Positions 8,764 through 18,297 of a DNA stretch of 64,000 nucleotides are shown here, piece after piece. Source of the stretch: Nostoc sp. LEGE 06077 (GTDB lineage Bacteria > Cyanobacteriota > Cyanobacteriia > Cyanobacteriales > Nostocaceae); assembly GCF_015207705.1 (NCBI RefSeq), contig NZ_JADEWI010000017.1:49636-113635 (forward strand). Direction: 5' to 3'. Position 1 is the stretch's first letter; every line of letters begins with the position of its first letter. The notes under the pieces are model-generated. The model saw only the letters and a list, made by a program, of their open reading frames with translations, ran no database searches and had not been told where the DNA came from. The translations under genes and the position numbers were made by a program.

Positions 8764-9141
8764 TTAAGCTTTGAAAGCTAATTCATGATTATAGATTCCA
8801 GCAATCAGATTAGACCTTAATCCACATCTGCGATGGCGATTTCGGTATTGATTAGATAAAATATTGAAGATTTTTAGCCGACGATTAACGTGTTCAACCA
8901 CAATTCGTAATCGATTAAGTTGTCGATTAGATTGCTTCTGCTCCTTCGTCAACTTTTTCCCTTTCCGTTTCTTAATCGGTGTTTCGCTTAATTGATGAAT
9001 TTTCTTAATTCCTTGATAGCCCTTATCCGCGATAACTTTGAGCAATTCTCCAAACCTTACACCACTTGTTTTAAATAACCTAAAATCATGAATTCTCCCC
9101 TTTCCATGCCCTAAACAGTAATTACCCTGTTGAGTCAGGTT
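8764..9141 (-). mobile_element. IS5-family transposase remnant (C-terminal part)
   Basis: On the minus strand a frame open from 9141 to the stop at 8764 encodes the C-terminal portion of a DDE_Tnp_4 (IS5-like) transposase. Diagnostic blocks are KGRIHDFRLFKTSG, VIADKGYQGI (second catalytic Asp), ETPIKKRKGKKLT and VVEHVNRRLK (catalytic Glu), ending in NLIAGIYNHELAF. The first ATG-like start in this frame is internal; the N-terminal half with the first Asp is missing. The element is therefore inactive on its own. No terminal inverted repeats were identified. Confidence 0.85.
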
Positions 9142-9364
9142 TTAGTCAAAGAACCAAAAGGTGAACCAGACTTGGAGGCTAAACAGCAACTCCATCAATT
9201 TATTCAGCAGATGTGGGAATGTCGAAAGTCTGAAGTCTGAAATTTTAGACTTCAAAGTTGTATGATTTTGGGATATTTACCTCACGCAGAGGCGCGGAGG
9301 CGCAGAGAGTTTACCCTAGTTATTCAGCAACGCCGAAATTTCATACTTCATACCTCATACTTTT

Positions 9365-10534
9365 TTAGTAGTGGATACCCGCATCCTTCATTCTTCTAAT
9401 GGCTTGTTGCATTCGTTCCTCTGAAATAGTTAAAGCAATGCGGAAGAAGCCTTCACCAGATGCACCGTAACCGCTACCTGGAGCCACCATAATGCCGCAT
9501 TTGCCAAGCAGCAAATTTACAAATTCCGCAGAAGAATAGCCAGCAGGAACCGGAACCCAAACATAAAGGGTAGCTTTTGGCGGCTGAATTGGCCAACCTA
9601 AAGATTGCAAACCCTTAACAATAATGTCGCGGCGATTTTGATAAACAGACATCACAGCTTGCAGTTCGGCTTCTGAAGTATTGTAAGCTGCGATCGCCGC
9701 TTTTTGAATTGCCTTAAACACTCCCGAATCAACGTTAGTTTTAACCTGTCTTAAACCTTGAATACCTAGCGCATTTCCCACAACAAAACCAACCCGCCAG
9801 CCTGTCATATTGTAAGACTTGGACAAACTGTGAAACTCAATGGCGATATCTTTTGCCCCTGGTACTTGCAACACACTCGGCGGGTTGTAGCCATCATAAG
9901 CCATTTCTGAGTAAGCATTATCATGACACAGCAAGATATTGTACTGCTTACAGAAATCAACTAATTCTGCAAAAAACTTCAGTGTTGCGACTCCCCCAGT
10001 CGGGTTATTTGGGTAGTTAATCCACAAAAGCTTGGCTTGACGGGCAATTTCTTGAGGAATCGCGCTCAAATCTGGTAAAAACTGATTTTCTGGTTTTAGT
10101 GGCATCGTGAAAGGCTCACCATCAGCAAAAATGGTAGAAGTGCGATATACCGGATAACCAGGATCGGGAATGAGTGTATAGTCTCCCGCCTCGACAAAAG
10201 CTAAAAAAGTATGATGTATTGCTTCCTTAGAACCAATAGATGCTACAACCTCTGTATCTGGATTTAACCCAGTTACCCCAAACCGACGTTCCATCCACTT
10301 AGCCGCCGCCTGTCGAAATTCTTGCATACCTTCGTAGGGCGGGTAGTTGTGAGTCGTAGCGTCATCGATTGCCTCATGCATTACCTGAAGAATGTGTGCA
10401 GGAGTCGGTTTATCGGGATCGCCTACTGCCATATTAATGATGTCCACTCCCTCGGCGACGAGTTTTTCTCGTTTACGGTTAATTTCAGCAAAGAGGTAGG
10501 GAGGAATTTTTTCTAGGCGTTTAGCAAGGTGCAT
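9365..10534 (-). CDS. dapL: LL-diaminopimelate aminotransferase (class I/II PLP enzyme)
   Basis: A 389-residue fold-type I aminotransferase, most like the DapL enzymes that convert tetrahydrodipicolinate and glutamate to LL-diaminopimelate in lysine and peptidoglycan synthesis. The PLP lysine is K239 in HSLSKSYNMTGWRVGF. The substrate arginine lies in the C-terminal FFRIALT block, and the NYPNNPTG motif at about residues 173-180 binds the cofactor. Cyanobacteria carry more than one related enzyme, so a broader aspartate-type aminotransferase is possible. The gene is monocistronic, reading toward the IS remnant. Confidence 0.85.
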   Translation of the reverse strand: MHLAKRLEKIPPYLFAEINRKREKLVAEGVDIINMAVGDPDKPTPAHILQVMHEAIDDATTHNYPPYEGMQEFRQAAAKWMERRFGVTGLNPDTEVVASIGSKEAIHHTFLAFVEAGDYTLIPDPGYPVYRTSTIFADGEPFTMPLKPENQFLPDLSAIPQEIARQAKLLWINYPNNPTGGVATLKFFAELVDFCKQYNILLCHDNAYSEMAYDGYNPPSVLQVPGAKDIAIEFHSLSKSYNMTGWRVGFVVGNALGIQGLRQVKTNVDSGVFKAIQKAAIAAYNTSEAELQAVMSVYQNRRDIIVKGLQSLGWPIQPPKATLYVWVPVPAGYSSAEFVNLLLGKCGIMVAPGSGYGASGEGFFRIALTISEERMQQAIRRMKDAGIHY

Positions 10535-10634
10535 GGCGACTTAATATTAATGCAAACATTAATGCTGACTAGCACAGTTTACGCCACACCAGGTAACTAA
10601 ACAGTAAATCTCACAGAAAAATACAGGTCATTAG

Positions 10635-10664
10635 CAATTGACCATTGACTATTGACTAATAACC
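10635..10664. repeat. Short tandem repeat, TTGACNA-type
   Basis: caattgaccattgactattg followed by actaa forms about three near-repeats of a seven-to-nine-base unit. Heptameric short tandem repeats of this kind are dispersed through Nostoc spacers; a related stretch lies at 21716-21760. No function is implied. Confidence 0.5.
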
Positions 10665-10668
10665 AAAA

Positions 10669-10872
10669 TTAATATCCCCAGCTAGGAACTAGCTTGACTC
10701 TGCCAGCATCCATTTCTGCCATTAATAATTCCAACGCTTCGTAGTCTACATCCGAAATATAACCCATTTGAGTTAATTCGGAATTTATTTCATTTTCTAT
10801 CTCTGGAGTTAATTTTTTAATATCAAGAGCTTTTTCTACTAGTTGGCGAATAGCATACTTACTCGTTCTCAT
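10669..10872 (-). CDS. Small conserved hypothetical protein, 67 aa
   Basis: A 67-residue acidic protein with an N-terminal helix (RTSKYAIRQLVEKAL) and a C-terminal LELLMAEMDAGRVKLVPS block. It starts with ATG and lacks membrane segments. I recognise it only as a type of small cyanobacterial protein without assigned role. An 11-bp inverted repeat resembling a CRP-family operator lies 59-94 bases upstream of its start (10931-10966) and could regulate it. Confidence 0.55.
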   Translation of the reverse strand: MRTSKYAIRQLVEKALDIKKLTPEIENEINSELTQMGYISDVDYEALELLMAEMDAGRVKLVPSWGY

Positions 10873-10930
10873 ATTTATTAACCCATTTTAGGTAATACTA
10901 AATTATCCGGGATAGAGCTAAGTATAAATT

Positions 10931-10967
10931 GTGATCTAAATGCTTGAATGTAGTGATTTAGATCACA
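10931..10967. promoter_or_regulatory. CRP-like operator / 11-bp inverted repeat
   Basis: gtgatctaaat (10931-10941) and atttagatcac (10956-10966) are perfect inverted copies 14 bases apart. The right arm also contributes to aGTGATTTAGATCACA (10952-10967), which fits the CRP-family consensus TGTGA-N6-TCACA with one mismatch. It sits between a minus-strand 67-residue gene and the STAS gene on the plus strand. A cAMP receptor protein such as AnCrpA is a candidate binder; this is a consensus match only. Confidence 0.45.
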
Positions 10968-11329
10968 TTATTTTTGATAAATAATCTATCCTTAACTCTA
11001 CATTATTCTCTGGAAATGAACGTATTTAATCTTATACTTAGCTATAGGTGAATCAGCTTAAGTATCGACAAATTAAGAGTTCCTAGCAAAGTTACGGATG
11101 AGCAATCTATCCCGTGGCTGTCTATGTTGATTGTTTGAGAACCGATGTAAAAAAAAAGTATATATAAATACATTTTACCCTGTATTTATGACAATCTTTA
11201 AAGATATACCCGTTAGCCATAAAGATTCAGCAAAGAGATGTAAGACGTATGGTCGATGTTTAAAAAAAGAGATTATGTTCAAATAAATCTCAGGTTCAAG
11301 ATTTAATAACTCTAATTTAGGATGTCAAT

Positions 11330-11662
11330 ATGCAAGCAGTCTTGGAATGCCCAAAAACTACAGTTATTCGTTTACAGGGCAATCTCAATGCCGTCAACGC
11401 ATTGGAATTTGAACGAGATTTGACCGCAGCACTAACACAAAATGATGTCTCAATCTTGCTTGTGGATTTGGCAGCGGTAGAATCATTAGACAGCGCAGGC
11501 TTAATGGCATTCGTGTCTGCACTGAAGCTGGCTCAAAACTTAGGGCGGAGTTTAAAGTTATGCTCTGTATCTCCAGCCATTAAAATTATCTTTGAATTAA
11601 CCCAACTTGATGGGGTATTTGAGTTTGAAGATAATTCCGAATCGGTGACTGTAAATTTTTAA
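11330..11662 (+). CDS. STAS-domain anti-sigma factor antagonist-like protein
   Basis: A 110-residue single STAS domain of the SpoIIAA/RsbV type. The typical segments are IRLQGNLNAVNALEFERDL, then the phosphorylatable serine S55 in ESLDSAGLMAF, then a final strand-helix. Such proteins bind partner-switching kinases or sensors in the dephosphorylated state and are widespread in cyanobacterial stress signalling. No cognate RsbW-like kinase or phosphatase is adjacent. A long spacer (11-11.3 kb) precedes it. The fold is clear; the pathway is not visible. Confidence 0.85.
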   Translation: MQAVLECPKTTVIRLQGNLNAVNALEFERDLTAALTQNDVSILLVDLAAVESLDSAGLMAFVSALKLAQNLGRSLKLCSVSPAIKIIFELTQLDGVFEFEDNSESVTVNF

Positions 11663-11815
11663 GGGCTAATTAGCCTAGCATCTAAGCTACCTTGGGAACA
11701 ATCCTGTGTAAAGGATGTTGTCAGTTACCAAGATAACCATATGCTTAGACCCGATCAGTGCTAAGGTTGGAGGTGATTATCTGTAAATCATAAAAAGTAG
11801 CTAGAAGATAGCGCA

Positions 11816-14419
11816 GTGGCTGTTGCAGTTGAAAAATTAATTACATCGGATATTTTAAAACCCGCGCGTTACCTCGGTAACGAACGCCTAGCAGTACATA
11901 AGCCTTGGAATAGGGCAGTTATCAGATGGGTGTTGACCTACCCAGAAGTATATGAAGTTGGCTCGTCTAACTTAGGGCATATCATTCTCTATAACATTTT
12001 GAATGCCCAACCGCGCCAATTGTGTGATCGCGCTTACCTCCCAGGTACAGACTTGGCAGCCAAACTCCGGGAAACAAACACGCCCTTATTTGCTGTAGAG
12101 TCAAAGCGATCGCTCACAGAATTTGACATTTTAGGTTTTAGTCTTAGTTACGAATTAGGTGCAACCAACATCTTAGAAATGTTGGATTTAGCGGCAATTC
12201 CCTTGACATGGCAAGAAAGAGCAACAGGGAATTATCCGTTAATTTTCGCCGGCGGACAAACAGCAACCTCAAACCCTGAACCCTACGCCGACTTTTTTGA
12301 CTTCTTCGCTTTAGGTGATGGTGAAGAACTCTTACCGGAAATTGGATTGGTGTTAGAGGAAGGAAAAAACGCTGAATTAAGTCGCCAAGATTTGCTTCTC
12401 GACTTGGCACAAGTACCAGGGGTATACGTCCCGCAGTTTTATGACATGGCTGCTGATGGTTCCGTCCATCTCAACCATCCAGATGTACCAAAACGCATTC
12501 TCCGAAGAGTCGCTACCCCCATACCCGCCTATTCCATTGGGCTAGTTCCCTACGTAGAAACAGTACACGATCGCCTGACGATTGAAATTCGGCGTGGCTG
12601 TACTCGTGGGTGTCGCTTTTGTCAACCAGGAATGTTGACCCGTCCCGCGCGAGATGTGGAACCGGAGAAAGTTGTCGAAGCCATCGAACAGGGAATGCGG
12701 GCAACTGGTTACAATGAATTTTCCTTACTATCCCTGAGTTGTTCTGATTATTTAGCCCTACCAGCGGTAGGGATGGAAATCAAAAATCGGTTAAAAAATG
12801 AAAACATTTCCCTGACTTTACCCAGTCAGCGCGTAGATAGGTTTGATGAGAACATTGCCAACATCCTTGGTGGTACACGGCAAGGTGGATTAACCTTTGC
12901 ACCAGAAGCCGGCACCCAAAGGATGCGGGACATTGTTAACAAAGGTTTGACCAATGAAGAATTGCTCAGAGGTGTCAAAACAGCTTGGGAACAAGGCTGG
13001 GATAAAATCAAACTCTATTTTATGATTGGCTTGCCGGGTGAGACAGATGCAGATGTTGTCGGCATCGCCGAAACGGTACGTTGGTTACAGAGTGAATGTC
13101 GGGGTCAGGGCAGAAGACCACTGAACTTTAACCTGACAATTTCTAACTTTACACCCAAACCGCATACACCATTTCAATGGCACTCAGTAGCGACTGCTGA
13201 ATTTAAACGGAAGCAAAGCCTACTGCGGCGAGAATTCCGCCCGATTCGGGGAATAAAGGTGAATTTCACCGATGTCCGCATTTCGGCAATGGAAGACTTT
13301 GTGGGTAGAGGCGATCGCACTTTGGGTAAAGTTCTCCGTCGCGCCTGGGAACTAGGTGCAGGTATGGATTCTTGGTATGACAATTTAGATCAAGCTTTTA
13401 GCGCTTGGAGTCAGGCGATCGCCGAAGCAGGTGTAGATTGGAAATACCGGCAAGTCGAAAGCGGCGAATGGAACTTGTTTCATTCAGAAGACGAAGATTC
13501 CTCTACCCCTCACTCCCTAGATCTACCCCTACCTTGGGATCATATTGATACCGGCATCGACAAAAAATGGTTAAAAGAAGACTTGCAACGTGCCTTAGCA
13601 GCAGCAATTGTTCCCGATTGCTCCTTTGAAGGTTGTTCGCACTGCGGTGTCTGCGGCACAGACTTCGGTCATAATATTGTGATTGAGCCACCGACTATCC
13701 CGGAATTTGCGGGTGAGTTTGTGCCGAACACAACCAAAGCTCAAAGATTGCGTGTCTGGTTTGGGAAACAAGGTGATATGGCTTTGTTAGGCAATCTCGA
13801 TTTATTGCGCTTGTTTGACAGAGTTATCCGCCGCGCCAGTTTACCAATTACTTTCACAGGTGGATTTCACCCGAACCCACGAATTATGATTGCTAGTGCT
13901 TTACCTTTAGGCGCTACTAGCAATGGCGAAATCGTCGATTTTGAGTTAACGACACCTGTAGATATTCAGACTTTCCAAGCCAAACTAGCCCAGGAACTGC
14001 CAAAAGATATACCTATATATGGTGTAGCAGAGATAGATTTAAAATCTCCAGCAGCTAATCAAGTCTTAGCCGCAGCAGAATACCAGGTTACAGTAGCAGT
14101 GCTGAGTGCAGCTACACCTGCACAATGGCAAGATTGGATTGATGCTATCTTAGCTAAGGACGAAATTATCGTAGAGCAAACCACCAAATCAGGCAAAACT
14201 CAAATAGTAAATCTGCGCGATCGCCTGTTTGAATTAGCATTAGTAAAAATTAACAACAGTGCCACCGAATCTACCGCTATTCTGCGTTACCTAGGTAGTT
14301 GCCGCAATGACGGAGTTTCCTTACGTCCTGAGCAAATTCTATCTCTGCTGCAAGTAGTTGCAAACCAAGAATTTCAACTTCTGCAAATTCACCGCAATCA
14401 GTTAGTTTTAGGAGTATAA
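11816..14419 (+). CDS. TIGR03960-type radical SAM protein fused to a TIGR03936/DUF2344 domain
   Basis: An 867-residue protein starting at GTG. The first part is a B12-binding-like region. The radical SAM core follows, with the 4Fe-4S motif CTRGCRFC near residues 261-268 and a GG.RQGGLTFAPEAG block. A second cysteine group (CSHCGVCG, about residues 606-614) lies before the C-terminal DUF2344 domain (LRVWFGKQGDMALLGNLDLLRLFDR onward). In cyanobacteria both domains are commonly one polypeptide and sit just upstream of rne, as here, suggesting a link to tRNA or rRNA modification; the reaction is not established to my knowledge. Confidence 0.85.
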   Translation: MAVAVEKLITSDILKPARYLGNERLAVHKPWNRAVIRWVLTYPEVYEVGSSNLGHIILYNILNAQPRQLCDRAYLPGTDLAAKLRETNTPLFAVESKRSLTEFDILGFSLSYELGATNILEMLDLAAIPLTWQERATGNYPLIFAGGQTATSNPEPYADFFDFFALGDGEELLPEIGLVLEEGKNAELSRQDLLLDLAQVPGVYVPQFYDMAADGSVHLNHPDVPKRILRRVATPIPAYSIGLVPYVETVHDRLTIEIRRGCTRGCRFCQPGMLTRPARDVEPEKVVEAIEQGMRATGYNEFSLLSLSCSDYLALPAVGMEIKNRLKNENISLTLPSQRVDRFDENIANILGGTRQGGLTFAPEAGTQRMRDIVNKGLTNEELLRGVKTAWEQGWDKIKLYFMIGLPGETDADVVGIAETVRWLQSECRGQGRRPLNFNLTISNFTPKPHTPFQWHSVATAEFKRKQSLLRREFRPIRGIKVNFTDVRISAMEDFVGRGDRTLGKVLRRAWELGAGMDSWYDNLDQAFSAWSQAIAEAGVDWKYRQVESGEWNLFHSEDEDSSTPHSLDLPLPWDHIDTGIDKKWLKEDLQRALAAAIVPDCSFEGCSHCGVCGTDFGHNIVIEPPTIPEFAGEFVPNTTKAQRLRVWFGKQGDMALLGNLDLLRLFDRVIRRASLPITFTGGFHPNPRIMIASALPLGATSNGEIVDFELTTPVDIQTFQAKLAQELPKDIPIYGVAEIDLKSPAANQVLAAAEYQVTVAVLSAATPAQWQDWIDAILAKDEIIVEQTTKSGKTQIVNLRDRLFELALVKINNSATESTAILRYLGSCRNDGVSLRPEQILSLLQVVANQEFQLLQIHRNQLVLGV

Positions 14420-14979
14420 TCCCTAAAGGGCAACTTGCTAGTAGTTGCCCTGATGTAGCACATCGTGGGAATTGATTTTTAGCAAGGTTGCGTTAGAATG
14501 AGGTGAAGAGAAATTTTCTGACGCTGCATTGAATTAACTAGTTCACTACCCTTATACTCAGGGAGCGAAAGCAAAGATACTAGAGAGAAACTTCTAGGGT
14601 TTTATCCCAGACAAGCTGAAACGGATTAAAAAGCAAACTCTCTTTATAGCTACCTTGCGAACTAGTAACTTAAAAGCAGGCTCCGTCGGCAACTCTTACT
14701 CTATATTTTTTTAAACAACTGCTAAATGCCTAATCCCTAGGTGGTGCGGGTATCGCATCAAAAATCAACCACGGACGGTTGATTTATTTACTTAAAAAAT
14801 ATGCAGCCGTTCTGGAATAAACAGGCGTGTCAACGCAATTACTCAGACATTTGCTCTTTAACTTTGAAGCTCGGCTTCACAATTTTTATTATCAGCAGTA
14901 CCTTTGGTAGCTGGCAGGGGCGAGGGACATAACAAACCTCCAGAACTACACTCGTGCTGCCAATTTTTGAGGAAATTGA
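14420..14979 (+). promoter_or_regulatory. Long leader of the rne-rnhB operon
   Basis: No gene lies in these 560 bases. A 9-bp hairpin (aaatcaacc 14762-14770, ggttgattt 14777-14785, loop acggac) stands about 200 bases before rne, and a U-rich run occurs near 14704-14713. Long 5' leaders used for feedback control by RNase E itself are known for rne in other bacteria and cyanobacteria. The transcription start and cleavage sites cannot be seen here. Confidence 0.5.
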
Positions 14980-17043
14980 ATGCCAAAACAAATTATCATC
15001 GCAGAGCAGCATCAAATTGCTGCCGTATTTTCGGAAGATCAAATACAAGAACTCGTTGTAGCCACAGGCCATCACCAAATTGGTGATATCTACTTAGGTG
15101 TAGTAGAAAATGTATTGCCCGGAATTGACGCGGCTTTTGTAAATATTGGTGATCCAGAACGGAATGGCTTTATTCATGTCACAGACTTAGGCCCTTTGAG
15201 GTTAAAGCGCACAGCCGCAGCCATTACAGAACTATTAGCACCGCAGCAAAAAGTGCTGGTGCAAGTTATGAAGGAGCCAACTGGGACTAAAGGGCCAAGG
15301 CTAACAGGTAACATTACTTTACCTGGACGTTATGTAGTACTCATGCCTTATGGTCGAGGGGTAAATTTATCTCGCCGGATTAAAAGTGAAAATGAGCGTA
15401 ATCGCCTCCGGGCGTTAGCAATTTTAATCAAACCGGCAGGTATGGGTTTGTTGGTGCGTACAGAAGCCGAAGGCAAACCCGAAGAAGCCATCATGGAAGA
15501 CTTGGAATTGCTCCAAAAGCAATGGGAAGCCATTCAGCAAGAAGCACAATCAACCCGTGCGCCAGCATTGCTGAACCGGGATGATGACTTTATCCAGCGT
15601 GTATTACGGGATATGTACGGTGCAGATGTCAACCGAATTGTGGTAGATTCCAGCACTGGACTGAAGCGGGTGAAACAGTACTTGCAAAACTGGAGTGGCG
15701 GACAGACACCACAAGGATTGTTAATTGATCATCACCGCGATCGCTCACCCATATTAGAATACTTCCGCATTAATGCCGCCATTCGGGAAGCGCTCAAACC
15801 AAGAGTAGATTTACCTTCTGGCGGCTACATCATTATTGAGCCAACAGAAGCCCTCACAGTAATTGATGTTAACTCTGGTTCCTTCACGCGATCGGCAACA
15901 GCCAGAGAAACAGTATTGTGGACAAACTGCGAAGCCGCCACAGAAATTGCCCGCCAATTGCGACTGCGAAATATCGCCGGAGTCATTGTTGTAGACTTCA
16001 TCGATATGGAATCGCGGCGCGACCAACTGCACGTTCTGGAGCATTTCAACAAAGCTCTCAAAGCAGATAAAGCCCGTCCCCAAATCGCTCAACTCACAGA
16101 ACTTGGCTTAGTAGAACTCACGCGCAAACGTCAAGGTCAAAATATTTATGAATTGTTTGGTGGAACTTGCCAAACCTGTGGTGGTTTAGGACATATTGTC
16201 CATTTACCCGGAGAAAACGAAAGCCGTTTACCCACACCAGCAGAACTTCCCGAACGTTTCGTCTCTTTACCTCAAAGAGAACCTCGTTTACCAGTAGCGC
16301 GGATCACAGAACCAAGAGAAAGCTTTGATAGCTTTGGTGATAATTTTGAGACGGACACTGATTTAAGCTCCTTAAATTTAGTTAATCATCCCAGTTATCA
16401 CGAATTGGGTGATAACAATAAGCGAGGTAGTCGCACTAACCGTCGGAGAAGAATTGGGATTAATGGCGCAAATGGTAAAGATGAAACAAGGCTTGCTCCT
16501 AATTCTCTAGGTTTTGATAACGATACAGATCTAGAACTGGATAATGAAGTTGACTTAAGTCCAACACCAGAAATCCCTACACCCAGCTTAGGTAAATCAG
16601 GTTGGACAGAAAGAGTCGAACGCAATAAAGTCATCAAAACAGAACCAGTCAAACCAGTGGTTGAACCACCGGAGATTAGAACTGTAGAAATGACTTTAGA
16701 AGAACAAGATGTTTTTGCCTTGATGGGAATATCCCCCTTAGTGAAATTGGATCGGGAAGTCAAAAATCCCAAGTCAGTGATTATTAATATTGTGCAGCCT
16801 GGACAAGGCACAAATACACCCCCAGAACAGCCTTCTGCTACAACTATTACCGAAACCCCCAGCCAGGAAGCCAACATTTCACCACCAGTAGAATTAGAGC
16901 AACAATCTCCGCCACCAGAAAAAGTTGATTTAGATGAGTTTGCCACTAATGGCGAAGAATCTGAAGCAAATCTAACTGCCACAGGTAGCCGTCGCCGCCG
17001 TCGTCGTTCCTCTGCTTTAGATTCTAATTCTGAGGACAGTTAA
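14980..17043 (+). CDS. rne: Ribonuclease E/G
   Basis: A 687-residue endoribonuclease. The S1 domain lies near residues 36-120 (GDIYLGVVENVLPGIDAAFVNIG). The catalytic DNase I-like domain has Mg-binding aspartates in TVIDVNSGSF and VVDFIDMESRRDQ. The Zn-link CQTC is near residue 404. The non-catalytic tail is acidic and Pro-rich and ends with six arginines followed by SSA, the element reported in Anabaena RNase E to bind polynucleotide phosphorylase. It starts mRNA decay and rRNA processing. rnhB follows 8 bases later, so they form an operon. Confidence 0.95.
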   Translation: MPKQIIIAEQHQIAAVFSEDQIQELVVATGHHQIGDIYLGVVENVLPGIDAAFVNIGDPERNGFIHVTDLGPLRLKRTAAAITELLAPQQKVLVQVMKEPTGTKGPRLTGNITLPGRYVVLMPYGRGVNLSRRIKSENERNRLRALAILIKPAGMGLLVRTEAEGKPEEAIMEDLELLQKQWEAIQQEAQSTRAPALLNRDDDFIQRVLRDMYGADVNRIVVDSSTGLKRVKQYLQNWSGGQTPQGLLIDHHRDRSPILEYFRINAAIREALKPRVDLPSGGYIIIEPTEALTVIDVNSGSFTRSATARETVLWTNCEAATEIARQLRLRNIAGVIVVDFIDMESRRDQLHVLEHFNKALKADKARPQIAQLTELGLVELTRKRQGQNIYELFGGTCQTCGGLGHIVHLPGENESRLPTPAELPERFVSLPQREPRLPVARITEPRESFDSFGDNFETDTDLSSLNLVNHPSYHELGDNNKRGSRTNRRRRIGINGANGKDETRLAPNSLGFDNDTDLELDNEVDLSPTPEIPTPSLGKSGWTERVERNKVIKTEPVKPVVEPPEIRTVEMTLEEQDVFALMGISPLVKLDREVKNPKSVIINIVQPGQGTNTPPEQPSATTITETPSQEANISPPVELEQQSPPPEKVDLDEFATNGEESEANLTATGSRRRRRRSSALDSNSEDS

Positions 17044-17051
17044 TATCTCCT

Positions 17052-17717
17052 ATGGAGATAGAAATTAAACAAACTGCTGTTGTACCAGCAGGCTTGGCTG
17101 AACTCCCTTGGTTGGAGTTCACACCTGATTTATTCGGCATCCGAGGATTAATTGCGGGTGTCGATGAAGTCGGGCGTGGTGCTTTATTTGGGCCTGTCGT
17201 TGCAGCAGCAGTCATCTTACCAGCTAGTGCTTTTCCAGAACTTATGGCTTCTGGAATTAACGATAGTAAAAAGCTGTCTAGTTCTCGCAGAATTAAGTTA
17301 GCAGAACAGATTTGTTGCTTGGCAACAGACTGGAGAATCGGTTTTGCTACAACTGCTGAGATTGATCAAATAAATATTTTGCAGGCGACACTGTTAGCCA
17401 TGAAACGGGCTGTACTTAAATTGAAAGTACAGCCTGTAATCTGCTTAGTTGATGGTAATCAAGCAATTAAAGATTTGCACATACCCCAACAAACAATAGT
17501 CAAAGGAGATGAGCGATCGCTGTCCATCGCAGCTGCTAGTATTGTGGCTAAAGTTTGGCGTGATGAGTTAATAGTACGTCTAGCATCAAAGTATCCTGAA
17601 TACGACCTAGAGCGTAATAAAGGATACGGTAGTCCAAAACATTTACTAGCGTTGAGACAATACGGTGCTTCATCCCTACACCGCAAATCTTTCAGCCCTT
17701 GCCAAATTCAGCAGTGA
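17052..17717 (+). CDS. rnhB: Ribonuclease HII
   Basis: A 221-residue RNase HII that cuts RNA in RNA-DNA hybrids and single ribonucleotides in DNA. The DEDD carboxylates are visible in GVDEVGRGALFGPVVAA (D,E), CLVDGNQ (D) and the YDLERNKGYGSPKH region (D). It has a 30-residue N-terminal extension before the conserved core. It is the second gene of the rne operon, an arrangement conserved in cyanobacteria. Confidence 0.95.
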   Translation: MEIEIKQTAVVPAGLAELPWLEFTPDLFGIRGLIAGVDEVGRGALFGPVVAAAVILPASAFPELMASGINDSKKLSSSRRIKLAEQICCLATDWRIGFATTAEIDQINILQATLLAMKRAVLKLKVQPVICLVDGNQAIKDLHIPQQTIVKGDERSLSIAAASIVAKVWRDELIVRLASKYPEYDLERNKGYGSPKHLLALRQYGASSLHRKSFSPCQIQQ

Positions 17718-17805
17718 TTTGCATGATTATGGTGTATTGGTAGATGCGATCGCGCATAGTAGTATTGCTTCTTCGTTAACATAGATTTCGTAATACCTTG
17801 ATTTT

Positions 17806-18297
17806 TCAAGATCCTACATCTCTCAACACAGCATGAAATGACATACAATATTTGATCTGTTCCCAGTGGGTTCCTTTATCACGAAACAATAAATAGTATC
17901 CACAGACAGGGTAAGCAATGTGGACAAGTGCATATTTCAATGATGAGCTAAACCCTACACGCGACAGAGTAAAAGCACCACGAGCTTTATTAGTTTTTTC
18001 AGGTGCAAGCTCAGAAACAAAGCGATATCCATTCTCAACGTAAAATTGCTTCTCTAGAGTCCACTGACACGCATTTTTGGTTTCATAATCCTCAATCAGC
18101 CCTTTATGTATTATTAGCTTGTATTTCAGATCACCCCAGAATCGTTCTTTGTCATTAGTCCGATGTAATCGCTCATCGGAGGTGTAGTCATTAAAAATAG
18201 TGTCAGGTCGATTAAATAAAAACAAGTTTGTTTGTTGACAAACCGCAGTATAAATTTCGTATTCAGTCGATGAAATAAGATTTTTATTTTCCATCAA
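17806..18297 (-). CDS. Hypothetical protein, 163 aa
   Basis: A 163-residue soluble protein with ATG start (two consecutive Met). It is rich in aromatic residues, with a C-terminal half suggesting alternating strands (GAFTLSRVGFSSSLKYALVHIAYPVCGYYLLFRDKG). I recognise no family. The block resembles a small enzyme-inhibitor-like beta fold but no motif supports this. It lies convergent with rnhB and is not part of an operon. It might be a lineage-specific accessory gene. Confidence 0.5.
   Translation of the reverse strand: MMENKNLISSTEYEIYTAVCQQTNLFLFNRPDTIFNDYTSDERLHRTNDKERFWGDLKYKLIIHKGLIEDYETKNACQWTLEKQFYVENGYRFVSELAPEKTNKARGAFTLSRVGFSSSLKYALVHIAYPVCGYYLLFRDKGTHWEQIKYCMSFHAVLRDVGS

Noticed and set aside
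9124..9240. Plus-strand frame of 39 codons after the IS5 remnant
   Set aside because: No start codon and no recognisable family; it is probably the tail of a lost gene, so it is discussed only with the IS junction.
16398..16982. 194-codon frame antisense to the RNase E tail
   Set aside because: It is Ser/Leu-rich shadow of the acidic, Pro-rich tail of rne; the sense frame has clear family motifs.
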